From Pyronema omphalodes (taxonomy: Eukaryota > Ascomycota > Pezizomycetes > Pezizales > Pyronemataceae), in the NCBI GenBank assembly GCA_024516155.1, contig JAJJXM010000034.1, positions 434,001-498,000 on the forward strand: DNA of 64,000 bases, read 5' to 3'. The notes under the pieces were generated by a model. The model had not been told where the DNA came from and did no database searches. It was given only the letters and a program-made list of their open reading frames with translations. The position numbers and the translations under genes were made by a program. The stretch's first letter is position 1, and every line of letters starts with the position of its first letter. Shown here in pieces: positions 11,879 through 23,065 of this stretch.

Positions 11879-12297
11879 GTACTTGACGGTGCAAGGGACG
11901 GGAAAGACAAAAACAGCGGAGGAGCAAAGGCTCAGACAGGAGGTTAGAGAGAAGGGCGTTGCGTGTCTACTCGTACGGAAAACATGGAGCTCCAGCGGTT
12001 TCGACGGGGGAAGAAATGGTATAGCCTATTAGATGCTGGGAGTGAGGAGAAGATTGATGCGAGACGGCATTGCATCTAAAAGAAGGCTTGTTTCAATCAT
12101 ATTTGGAAGAATAATCGGGAAAATGGCAAGAATAAACTTTGCCAAATGATATTGTATAATTTTGGGGGTTATACTCTGACACGAAGATTATTCTACCTAC
12201 CAAACACGGCATCATCTTGAAAGGGTTCATTCTGACCAAAATCGTCAGCAAGAATCTTTGCATTACTGTATACTACAATTCAAAAATACAATCGACT
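11879..12297 (+). pseudogene. Decayed duplicate of the uS17m 3' end and 3' flank
   Basis: From about 11909 the sequence reads TAEEQRLRQEVREKG in one frame, then VYSYGKHGAPAVSTGEE and a stop at 12022-12024 in a frame shifted by one. This parallels the uS17m ending AEKLKAVEEAKEKG...VYGYRKHGAPAVPMGEA. The 3' flank also repeats: ACTGTACAATACAATTAAAA near 11846 resembles ACTGTATACTACAATTC near 12264, each followed by AATACAATCG. The single-base frameshift and lack of upstream exon make it a non-functional fragment. The distance from stop to flank repeat differs between copies (about 70 versus 240 nt), so later insertion or rearrangement is likely. The rest of 11781-12584 has no gene. Confidence 0.7.
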
Positions 12298-12584
12298 GCA
12301 TAACAGCACTTTAAAGTTCTAAGCATACCAAATGAGCTGTACCTGCACACGCACAAAAGAACATCTGCCAAACAAAACTAATTTCATTCCCAATTGATCT
12401 TTTTTGTTACTACAAAGAATTAACTAAAAAACTAACCATGAATATAATTCATCAACCTTCATCTCTATTATTTGTTATTTGGATTCCAATCACAACTTAA
12501 CGTAACAATCATTTCTTCCCACTTTATCCCTCATAAAACATCACTTCACAATACCGCCACCAAAACCTGTTACCCATCCCTAAT

Positions 12585-15154
12585 TTAGAAAAGTCCCAAA
12601 ATATCCTGATTACTCTTCTTCGTATCCTTTGCAGGAGTTTGAGGAGGCGGGCTAGAAGCATTCATATTAAGACCGCCAAACGCATCCACCAAGCCCCCAC
12701 CAAGACCAGTCGCACTACTTCCCTCCGTGGGACTAGAAACCGCACCCATACCCAAAAGTTCCTCCAAACCACCTCCTACTGGTGCATTAATAGGACTAGT
12801 AACAGTGCTATCATCTCCACCAAAGTCGATATCCAGCAAATTCTCAACATTCGATTTACCCTGTGCCACTGCTGTAGCAGCTGGGTTTTCGGCCATGTTT
12901 TCTCTTTGCTCTTCGATGGCGCGACGCATGATACTTCCGACTCCCTTGCCGCGGTGGACTTCCATAAATGCGGAAGGAGGCTTGTGGTATACTGATGCGA
13001 GGGTTGACAGTTCTGCCAATAGCTGGTCCAAGAGCGCAGGGGGTAGGTTGGGGATGGTGGAAGTGATAGGGGGTTTATCAGCCAATACGACCTCGGAGGC
13101 AATAGCGTTATCGGGGTTGATAGATAGCAAACGCCAGTAGATGTATGCTCTGTCTCTGATATCTGGGTTATCATTTTCTGAAGTTGCCTCTTTTAGGACC
13201 TGTTGAAGAAGTTTCTGGGATTCGTCCCGTTTGGCGGGGTTTTGGAAGGTCTTTAGGAAGAGCTTTACTACGGCAGTTAGGATCTGAAGTTGCACTTGCG
13301 AATATTCGTCCTGGAAACTGTCGACGAATTGTGAAAGAATCTCGCCGGCATCAGAGATCTTTTCGGCGTATTCTCCGACGATCCAGATCAAGGCACCACG
13401 AGCATTTGGCTCGTCGACTTCGTCAAGGTTCTGACAGAGCTTGGGAATTATGCCTTCGTATCCGGGGTATTTACGGAAAATGTCCTGGAGAAAAGGTTAG
13501 GTGAGTGATGAGCCTTGATTGGTGAGACGTACCTTGACAACAACGATGGCCTCTTGCACGACGTAGTTGACCTTGGTGTTAATGAGATCTAGCAATACGG
13601 TAACACATCTTTCCGCTGCGTTATCAATCTTGATGGCGCACTGTCCGATAGCTTTAACTGCTCTCTTGACAAAGTCCATGTCCACCTCCAATGCGTATTC
13701 CTTCAACTCCATCAATAGCTGGTCGATATTCTTCTCATTCGCAATTCTGATCATAATATCGAGCTTCTCAAGCTTGACGTATGGAGGATCGTTGTATTTG
13801 CAGAAAAACACTCGAATCTCCTTGGTTAAAATATCCGGCTGAGCCTGTAGAAGAAGGTTGATGTTTCGTAGCGCAACATATTGCACCTCAGGCTGAGAGC
13901 TGACGAGGGTAACCAAAGGAGGCGCCATCTTTCGTAAATACTGCTTCGCCTGTTCGGCTGCTATTCCTTGCATGTGCAGAAACACTACTTTAACAGCAGC
14001 CAGTACCACCGATGGGTTAACGTGCTGGAACTGAGGAACGACTCTTTCACAGATATGTTCGCGTTCTTTTACATCGTCCGTCCGGTATTCTGCCAGAGTA
14101 GTAAGGATCGTAACCCTTCCCCACTCAGTGCACTCATTAAGCGCCATCAAAAGCTTCTTGAGGGTAGCGGGAGTGACATTAAGCGCCTTAGTGTCCGGGT
14201 CTGATTCATTAATCTCTGACAATGCCTGGACGGAGTTTGCAACAACCATAGGGTTGGAATCTCCAATCATTTCTTGTAGCGTCTCAAGGAATCCGTTTTC
14301 GATACAGACTTTGGGGTTTAGGTCGAAGAATTTGGCAACACAAATTGCTGCCGTCTTTCGTACGTAGGGGGATTCGTCGCGGAGTGTCTTCCTGAGAGGT
14401 TCCTCCATGTAGTCCACGATTTTGTCGACGCGGATACATCCCATGGTGCGAATGGCGAGGGCGCGGATTAGTGGGTTAGGGTCTTCGGAGTCCTAAATGG
14501 ATACGTAAGTAACCGTTTTTGAGTTTTCTGAAAATCGACTTCGAGCTGTTCTCGAGGCGGAGAGAGGTATTAACCTGCACAAAGGTATTGACAGCAAGAA
14601 TACAAAGATCGGGATGAGTTTTGGCATAGTTCCTGTAATATTCATTAGCATGCCATAGCTTCATAATTCCCCTCAGCCCAGCTAAACTCACATCAAGTAC
14701 AAATAAACCAGCTTCTTTTGGTCGAGATCACTCGTTGCCTATTATCATACCTCTATATTAGCTCTATTCACAGCAGGATAATGTTATATATGAGGGAGCT
14801 CCTCATACCATGTTCTTGATAATATCCGGAAAGAGCGCCGACACATCTTTTCCCAGCGTCATGGAAGCAATGGTGGAACGGATAGCTTCCTTTCTGTCTA
14901 TAAGTCAGCGCTGGACTTGCTAAGCTTGACAAGATCTAAAATCCCATGAAGCCTACGAAGCTTTGCAAAGTCCCATGAAACCAGCAGGATTCCGGAACCC
15001 CCAGGTTGCCCCGGGGGAGCTTGCAACGCTTTAGACCAGTAGGGGAGCCGAACCGTTCATGAGAATACTGCGAATTGAGGCCATTTCTAAGCTCGAAAGT
15101 TTCACCCTTCCTCGCCGGAGTCGGGAACATGCTGCGTATTCTATTTGCAGCCAT
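12585..15154 (-). CDS. APL2: AP-1 adaptor complex beta subunit (beta-adaptin)
   Basis: Large subunit of the clathrin adaptor AP-1, acting in trans-Golgi/endosome sorting. Six minus-strand exons, 15054-15154, 14809-14893, 14692-14738, 14575-14632, 13533-14492 and 12585-13484, all join in phase to 716 residues. The start [23 protein letters not shown] matches the family N-terminus. The trunk contains the highly conserved adaptin segments [20 protein letters not shown] and [20 protein letters not shown], then [19 protein letters not shown]. The HEAT-like trunk is followed by a hinge with a clathrin-box-like LLDIDF (about 12770), then a short Gly/Ser tail ending QDILGLF. As in other fungi, the protein lacks the C-terminal ear of animal beta-adaptins. 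The four small 5' exons are the least certain boundaries but each has GT/AG. Confidence 0.93.
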
Positions 15155-16567
15155 GATGTGGAGTTATCTTTTTTGAGGATCTAGCTAGTGGCGGGGAGCT
15201 CGGTCGGTAGTGGTACACTGTGTTTCGAAGACGTGGTACGTGGCGGGGAAGCTAGATCGACCACTCGGCGGGGTAGCGAAGGTACAGCTGAAACGAACGA
15301 GAGGCGCTGAGTTGTTGTAGAACTTGCTGATTCGGACTTTGTTGTGGAGGTGATGTCGTCGGGTTGCTGTTGAGAGGTGTCAGTTGCTCTCTACGGCCGT
15401 CGCACTCCAGTCCACCAGGTACGCGGCTTGGCGCATTTAGCGGGGAACATGTATCTGTGTAACTCGGCAGCTGCGGAGCTTAGATACACTGGCTTCATAC
15501 AGTCTCTCAAGTTCATCACGCAAAGTGCAGAACATCCCAAAATGGTTCATCCCATGTTATACTCCAGAAGAGAAACCATTTCATTCTCTAACACCATCCC
15601 CAGGCAAAGTTCGAAATCCCTAATCTCCGCGCCTTATTCGCAGCCTCAAGAACAGAAGAGGAGGAGAGAACATACAGTAGAACTGCCGTAAGCTTCCCTG
15701 CCCTGTTTAAGACGTAGGAGAATGACAAGGGCTAATGATGATGGTGATGGTGATGAGATTTGTAGTTTTATAACCTTTTGCTTTTTGTCACTTCAATTGC
15801 GGGGTTTAGTTTTATTGCTCAGCATGTTGGGAGGACTAATAAGTTACGTTAACGGAGTTGAGGACGTTGAAATCTAACACCTTGATATCCAATCAGCTGA
15901 TTCAGTGATTCATTGATAATGTGAGAGTTCGAATTCATGGCGGCAGTTAGAATTTGATGTCTGTGGAATGCTGATAGCATATATCATGCCCGGAGTTGAG
16001 AAAAGCCAGTGATATCAACACATTTTACCAGCTAACCCTGGAGACTTGGGAAGCTTTGAAGGCCCTAGATGACAGAACAGTCTAGAAAGTCATTACATGA
16101 GGCTTCCTGCCTAGAATCAAGCTCTTTAATTGATTATTACTTGCACTAGTTTTGTCAAGTATGGAGAACACATGCTCTTGCCTTTCTACAGTGATATCCT
16201 ATGCCTAGAGAGAAAGAAAATTATAGAATTAAGCCGAGTTTATTCCTTATTCCAATTCAGCACATGGCTACCAATGCAAATCGGTGTCCTTGTTAAACCA
16301 CAAGCATCATCTTTCCTCCAGATAAACCCAATTACGTTTCCTCCTCGCATAATCCAGAATATAGCACCCCGTCCAACGGGGGTCCGCTTAGTGACCACAA
16401 ACAAATCCACTGGGTATCATACACATATCACAGCCCATTGCAGCTCCACAGAAATCCAACAACCAGCTCTCACCCCCGAACCTCTCTCCTTCTCTAATAA
16501 CCGTTGATAGCTAGTGATGATATTTCTTCATCATAGGCGGTTTATAGAGAAAACAACCCTCCAAGCT
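15155..16567. other. Intergenic region upstream of APL2
   Basis: Contains the presumed APL2 promoter next to 15155. Reading frames at 15377-15691 and 16130-16507 show no recognisable domain and no splice partners, so no gene is called. Confidence 0.55.
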
Positions 16568-18514
16568 CTAGTCTGAATCACTCTGATCATCCAAAAAGTC
16601 GAGCCCTTCGAAGCCTTTGGATTTTTGCACCTACTTTCTGTTAGTTCTATTACCCAAAATATCTCCCCAACTACAGGAATTCATAATCCATTGGACTCCT
16701 CCGCCTTATAGAAATAGATACGTACCAATCTCCTCCCTGTTCCACCTCCCCCATTACCTGCTGCAGCACCACTCCTACTAGCCCTAGTTCTAGTTGCGCC
16801 ATCATCATCACTCTCGCCCCAGACAGCGGCTCCCTTCTGGACCGCTTCAACCTCAGCAGCAAGTTCACGGTCTTCCTTAATTTTCTTTGCTTTTGCCAAA
16901 GAATATTGACCCGTCATACCGGCGTCTGAAAGGAGGGATTTGAGATGAGAAATCTTTTCTGCGGAGGTTTCGAATTTGGAGAGTTCGCGGCCCCATACTT
17001 TACGGATCTGTAGGGTATGTTAATAAGCGTAAGAAAAAAGGATATGGGAAAGAGCAAAAAATAAACTTACACCGCATTTAACCAACCAACTCTGAAGACT
17101 CTTAATCTTCTCCTCAGCTGCTGTAAGTTCCTTTCCTCCTTTAGCCGTAGCTTTAGTAGCCTTCGATTTTGTTGACGTGGTTTTGGTCTTCTTTGCCTTA
17201 GATGCTCCATCAGGGTTAGACGGTTTACGACCTCGTTTCTTACGCGTGGGTTCTTCGTCGAAGACTTCAGACATCTCGCTCTCTTCTTGGGCAATCACTT
17301 CGGCGGCGGGCTTCTCCTCCAACTCGGACGTCTTATCGTCGGAGTTGGGTATATCCTTGGCCTTCGGTTGTTCCTTGGTTGATTCGTCCTCCGCAACATC
17401 TTCATCTTCGGAGTCATCGGCTATGGTCCGCTTTGCTGAGGCCTTCATTTTCTTGGGATTGGAAGCCACCGGACTGGAAGCTTTAGGACTTTCTGCACCG
17501 GCTTCCTTATCAGCAGCCTTGGGAGTAGCTTTAGAAGTAGCCTTCGGACTCGCACTCTTCTTCTCTTTGGGTGAAATCACAGTCTTAATCCTCTTATTGC
17601 TGGACTCCTCCGTCTTTTTCGGCCTACCCCTCTTCTTTGGCGCCACCTCTTCTTCTACTTCTGATGGTAAGTCTGACAATACGCTGTCGTCATCGTCGTC
17701 CTTCTTGGTGGTATTGGCCATTTCTACGTCCCCAGTTTCCTTTTTCTTAACACCGTTCGCCTTGGCCTTGGGCTGAGGTTTCTCCTTGGGCTTTGCTGCC
17801 TTCGCCTTGGTTTTTGACTTGGGTTTATCCTCATCCTCCTTGTTATCATCCTTGTCTTCATCCTCCTCCTCATCCTCATCATCCGAAGGAACAGCCTTCC
17901 CCCTGACATTACTGGCTGTCTTTTTCGCGATTATGGCCTTCTTTTTCGGAGCAGGCTGAGGTTTAGATTTGGGAGCTTTGATGACGGCTTTTACAATTGA
18001 TGTAGTTCCTTTGGAAGTTGCGACGGGAATGGGGGAGGAGGATAGGTCTGGATCGGGGTTGTTGGCGGTTTGTATATCCTGTAGGTGTTAGCTGAGATCA
18101 ATTCGGATCAGGAAGCTGAGGGGAAGCTGGAGGGGAAGCTGGAGGGGAAGCTGAGGGGAGGCTGCATGGGCAGTAAGGGACTCTAGGAGCTGCAGGGAAT
18201 GTGATAACAAGCTTCAAGGAGCTCAATTGCAGCTCCAGATTGCCCTTTGCACCCTTCTGCATACCCCCCTTTGCACCTGCTCTATCTTCAAGCTTGGGGC
18301 AACTCACAACTTCCTCCATAATAATCTCTTTACTCCGCTCCTTCCAGTAAGGATCCGTCTTGAAATAATCCGCACCCAACTTATGCTCCTGCTCGACAAT
18401 TGTTCTGATGTATCGTAGAGTTACTGTATCTCTATCTTTTGCAAAGGTTTGCGCTACTGCTTTCCGGAGCGCTCCTGAGAGCAGGATGTCTTTGGATTCG
18501 TCGCGGTCTGACAT
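16568..18514 (-). CDS. HIRIP3/CHZ-type histone chaperone with N-terminal DEK_C-like domain
   Basis: Probable nuclear H2A-H2B chaperone. Exons 18308-18514, 17071-18078, 16726-17007 and 16568-16630 (all phase 0) give 519 residues. Residues 1-69 (MSDRDESKDILLSGALRKAV to KERSKEIIMEEV) resemble the DEK C-terminal helical fold. The middle of about 310 residues is low-complexity acidic/Lys/Ser/Pro, with AT-hook-like KKRGRPKK and RKKRGRKPS. The C-terminal domain SLQSWLVKCGVIRKVWGREL to GMTGQYSLAKAKKIKEDRELAAEV corresponds to the HIRIP3/CHZ core, followed by a short acidic tail (FDEGLDFLDDQSDSD-like, read as GFEGLDFLDDQSDSD). The 229-nt first intron holds a small purine-rich repeat. The family assignment is by motif resemblance; biochemical specificity is inferred. 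Confidence 0.82.
18110..18165. repeat. Short GGGGAAGCTGGA reiteration inside intron 1 of the HIRIP3-like gene
   Basis: About four imperfect copies of a 12-14-nt unit built on GAGGGGAAGCTG. It lies wholly within the 18079-18307 intron and does not affect the coding frame. Confidence 0.75.
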
Positions 18515-19883
18515 GATGGGCGACCGAGGTGAGCTGTGGAAGGTGAGTGGTGTGATGTAAGAAGCTTATTGGAGTTGAAGTTATAATTGAGTGATGATGT
18601 ATGTGTTTTGAGGTAGTGAAGGCACAAGGCTGGCGCAAAGAATGGTCTTCAAGGTAAAAGATGAGCGAAGGTAAGGCAAGGTAATCAAGCAATGGCTGTC
18701 TGTAGCGATAAAGGGTCCTCAGGGTGTTCAGCACGCGTCGCACCCACTCGTGATAAGAAGAAGTCCTCTTTGGAGCTAAAGAACTGTCGACACGCGTTTA
18801 CGTAAACACGCTTGGAGGGGTCGCGCTGGTTGGGTTCGCGTCTGTTCAAAGATGGGGGCTCAGCGGATGGTTAGTCCGGGATATCGATGTGGATGTTGTC
18901 GCTGCCGTGATTGGTGTTGTCAGACAGAGCCGCCTTGGGCAAAGACGAACGACCCGACAAGGCGAGGCAGGAGCAGGGTTGAATCCATACTGCTCACTGC
19001 GGGCTTTTTGCGGCTCTGGGTGGTCTGAGACATCACAGGCCTTCAGTTTTCGCTTGGGGCCGTGCTATCGATAATCGATTTGATAGGAGGGAGGGGTAAA
19101 TAATTGGAAATCTGATGTTTCATATACTTAATTTGAAGCTTTCTGGATTTACAGGCTTGAGGCTTTTGTGATCGGTTGAATCCCTATGCTGACCACAGAT
19201 TCAAGATTCAAGATCTGGCAACGCTAACCAAGTGATCCGCATACTACGTCACCGTTGCTGTTCAGTCTGCCAAACGGCTGCTAAAAGAGGAGGTTGCGGA
19301 TAAGGAATATGTCGGTGTCTTAGAGTAGAGTGAGGGGTGTTGCAGAGAGGTATCGTAGGGAAGAGGTACATCGGAAAGGTGTGGAGGAAAGGTGTAGAGG
19401 AGAGGTGTATAATAAAGGTGTGGAGCAGAAGTGTGGAGGAAAGGTGTGGAGGAGAGACATGGAGGAGGAAAGGTGTCGTAGAAGAGAGTAGAAAAAGCCA
19501 GCAGAATCCTGAGGAATTTGGGCAAAATAAATTAAAAAAAATAAAAATAAAAAAGTAAAAAAGATTACTTCTCTACTTTTTAATACTTCATCCTCTTCTC
19601 CCCCATTTTTACAGATATCACTCTCGTCGGGGCTAATTCCAATTCCACCACCAAGACGTCATATCATCATCTCCTCTCCGAGAAAGACCAGGAACCACTC
19701 ACATCATATTAGTTCCGACAGACAAAGTCGCACTAGATTCCCGCCCCACTTCATAAAACCATCTATTCATCCCGCGAACCCATCCCAAATACAGCAACCT
19801 TCCGATAACGATCTGAACTCGCGATACCCGCCCAAGAAGAACCACGCATTTCCCAGATTTCTCCAAGCATCGTCTAGAAGCTT
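18515..19883. other. Spacer between HIRIP3-like gene and TPS1
   Basis: The first part is the presumed divergent promoter side of the HIRIP3-like gene. A degenerate purine-rich reiteration of GAAAGGTGTGGAG-like units occupies roughly 19330-19490. No supported gene. Confidence 0.55.
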
Positions 19884-19916
19884 CCCCCCTGGGCCGTTTA
19901 TATAACGCTGTCCCCT
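19884..19916 (+). promoter_or_regulatory. TATA-like box with flanking STRE-like CCCCT elements upstream of TPS1
   Basis: TTTATATAA at 19897-19905 lies about 95 nt upstream of the ATG at 20000. CCCCT occurs at 19886-19890 and 19912-19916. CCCCT/AGGGG is the core of the yeast stress response element known at trehalose genes; its use here is inference. Confidence 0.45.
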
Positions 19917-19999
19917 CGATTCAGCAATCCACCACACACCATACCCCATACCACACACCAAGCTCAGCAGCAGCACCCTTCGCACAACATACCTCAACA

Positions 20000-21822
20000 A
20001 TGGCAGAAGGTCACAACCTCATCATGGTAAGCAACCGGCTACCAATTACCATTAAGAAGAAGGATGCCGGAAACTACCAGTACTCGATGTCATCTGGAGG
20101 ACTCGTCTCCGGTCTTTCAGGAATGACCAAAAGCACCACATTCAGCTGGTTTGGATGGCCGGGATTAGAATTGCCTGAGGGCGATGTACCAAAGGTCGAG
20201 GAGGAGCTTAAGGAACAGTACAACGCTGTACCCATTTGGTTGCCAGATGAGATGGCGGATAGACATTGTACGTTGCTATACTATTAACCCCGCGATGGTA
20301 GCTGCTGCTTTGTATGCTACCTTGCAAGGTGCGGGCTGCTACTCTGCGCTACCCACCATGCAACGAGTGAGCTATTCTGACGCAACCATGCAGACAACGG
20401 ATTCTCCAATTCCATCCTCTGGCCGCTCTTCCACTATCACCCCGGTGAGATTTCTTTCGACGAGAATGCATGGGTTGCATACCGCGACGCCAACCGTATC
20501 TTCGCCAAAGAGGTCGCCAAATCAGTAAAGGACAACGACTTAGTCTGGGTCCATGATTACCACTTGATGTTGATGCCTGGAATGCTTAGAGAGGAGCTTG
20601 GGGACAGAGTAAAGAATGTCAAGATTGGATTCTTCTTGCATACTCCGTTCCCTAGCAGTGAGATTTATAGGATCTTACCTGTCAGAAATGAGATTTTGGA
20701 GGGGGTGTTGCATTGTGATCTACTCGGATTCCACACTTTTGATTACGCGAGACACTTTTTGAGCTGTTGTTCAAGGATATTGTAAGCTTTTTTCTTGGGA
20801 TTTACAGGGATATCAAGCTTCTGGTGGGCAACAGCTAATGAAGAGCATAGGGGACTCACAACCACTCCCAATGGTGTGGAATACAAAGGCCGCCTTCGCA
20901 CAGTTGGAGCATTCCCCATCGGAATCGACCCCGAAAAGTTCGCCGAGGGTCTCCAGAAGCCCTCAGTACAAGAACGCATTGCACAGCTCGAGAAGAAATT
21001 CCAGGGCGTTAAGTTGATTGTCGGTGTCGATCGCTTGGACTACATCAAGGGAGTTCCTCAGAAGCTTCATGCGCTGGAGGTTTTCTTAAATGAGCACCCA
21101 GAGTGGATTGGAAAGGTTGTCCTAGTGCAGGTGGCAGTTCCGTCAAGAGGTGATGTCGAGGAATATCAGAACTTGAGGCAGGTTGTTAATGAGCTGGTTG
21201 GAAGAATCAATGGACGCTTCGGTAGGTTTCCGGCAGCGAAGTTCCCTCCTATAGCTTGATCCAGCAGCTAACTCCGCTTCCAGGTTCCGTCGAATTCATG
21301 CCCATCCACTTCATGCACAAATCCGTCGCCTTCGAAGAGCTAATTGCCCTCTACGCCGTATCCGACGTCTGTCTCGTCTCTTCCACCCGTGACGGAATGA
21401 ACTTGGTCTCCTACGAATACATCGCTACCCAGCAGAAGAGACACGGTACAATGATTTTGTCAGAATTCACTGGTGCGGCACAAAGCTTGAATGGAAGCAT
21501 TGTCGTCAACCCCTGGAACACAGAGGAGTTGGCGGATGCAATTCATGAAGCTATTACTTTGCCAGAGGATATCAGGAGGGCAAATCACGAGAAGTTGTAT
21601 TCCTATGTGACAAAGTACACTAGGTATGTTTCCCCAAAGCAATGAATTTGGTAGAATAGGCGAATTTGGAGGGTAGAGCTGACTTGAGAAAATAGTGCAT
21701 TCTGGGGACAGAGCTTCGTAGGACAGTTAAGAAGTATTTCGGACGATGCTATGAAGGCGAAGGGGGAGACTAAGAAGGAAATACAGGTTCCTTTAGTTGC
21801 ACCTGATGCCGTTGAGCAATAG
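20000..21822 (+). CDS. TPS1: Alpha,alpha-trehalose-phosphate synthase (UDP-forming), GT20
   Basis: Makes trehalose-6-phosphate from UDP-glucose and glucose-6-phosphate in the cytosol. Exons 20000-20267, 20394-20781, 20851-21221, 21284-21623 and 21696-21822 join in phase to 497 residues, the usual size of a single-domain fungal Tps1 without a phosphatase domain. Family marks: LIMVSNRLPI at the N-terminus, SSGGLVSGL, LWPLFHYHPGE, LVWVHDYHLMLMPGMLRE, IGFFLHTPFPSSEI, LLGFHTFDYARHFLS, VGVDRLDYIKGVPQKLHALE, and the nucleotide-sugar site STRDGMNLVSYEYIA. The last exon ends FWGQSFVGQL and a short charged tail. The start has MAEGHNL in a favourable ACAACAATGG context. Presence of the enzyme fits heat/desiccation tolerance and glycolytic control known for Tps1. 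Confidence 0.97.
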
Positions 21823-23065
21823 ACGGTTCAGGCGTAGTTACGTATGGGCATAGGAAGCAAATTGGGTGAAGGGAGGGAAGGAAGGGAAAAAAAAAAGAAT
21901 GCTAGGTCATTATGAATAAGGGAGTTGAAGCAGGCGCTAAAGGGGTATTTTGATTGTGCTTGATGGTTCAAATGTTTCATGAGTTTGTTAAATTTTGGGT
22001 GCAGCGATGGCGATGCCCTTTTTTATGATATATGGAATGCAACTATTTGTTTACAGTGTTTTTGCTGATTGCTGTTCTGGCTTCAAAAGAATTTAGCAAG
22101 GAAAAGTTGGGTTTATTTATTAATTACTATGTTCAGAATATGATGTGTAAGATGGTGAAGTTGTGATGAAATTCGTGTGATTGTGATGAGGGGTACGTAT
22201 TGTGAGGCGTATCCATGGTGACATGGGTATTTCCCCCCTCCCGCGCGCCAATAAAGCAAGATTGAATGGATGTCTCAAAATAGCTTCTCAACGCAACAGC
22301 TATACAAATACGATTATCCACTCGCTCCGATCACTACGCGTTTCAAACATAACGAAACAGACAGATATCTGCCCTGCCATTGCCCCGCGTAGACTACGCC
22401 ACGGACCTGAAGGAAGAAGGTTTCCTGCCATGGAATCACCTCCACTACCCGGACTTCTCTTCTTCCGTACCTGCCGTTCACACACCACCTCCACATCGAC
22501 CGAGAACCGTTCTGTGCCTCAACCTTGATTGATTCCCGAATTCGCTATACACCACACACTCGATTTTTGGAACGACAGAAACTTCGGATTTTGAGGTAGT
22601 AGCTGTGAGGGAGAATCTTAACAGGAGGAAACTAGGAGAATTCACTGGTACCTGCACGTCGCCACGATTTCGCTACAGCAAAGCACAACTGTCCAACTGC
22701 AGTAGAGTTGCTCTAGCTTCGCATAGCATCGCATAGCTCCGTGACATCACCGCACCTGTGCACAAGACAACTTTGAACCAATTTCTTCCCCGCTGGATCT
22801 TCGCTTTACCTCCGCTTTATCAGGAACTTCCGCCACTGTCACGACGTTGTTCTGGGATTCTCAATTCAAGCGGATTGAAGCGGATTGAAGCGGCTGGAGA
22901 GAGTGTCAACACAAACATCCCCCCTTCCCGTCACTACCTCGACCTCGACTTCTGCTTCATTCGAATCAGCACCCTCACCATCCCCACCAAACAAACAGAA
23001 TAGGATTCACCACCCTCCTCTCCACAACCCTCTCCTCCTATCTACCATCTCCCTCGAATGCCGCA
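21823..23065. other. Spacer between TPS1 and the AAA ATPase gene
   Basis: Contains the TPS1 3' flank (A-tract near 21888) and a long C-rich leader before 23066. Short reading frames at 22202-22528 and 22758-23112 show no domain. No gene called. Confidence 0.6.

Noticed and set aside
17177..17776. 199-codon plus-strand frame
   Set aside because: Antisense to the Lys/Ser/Glu-rich middle of the HIRIP3-like gene.
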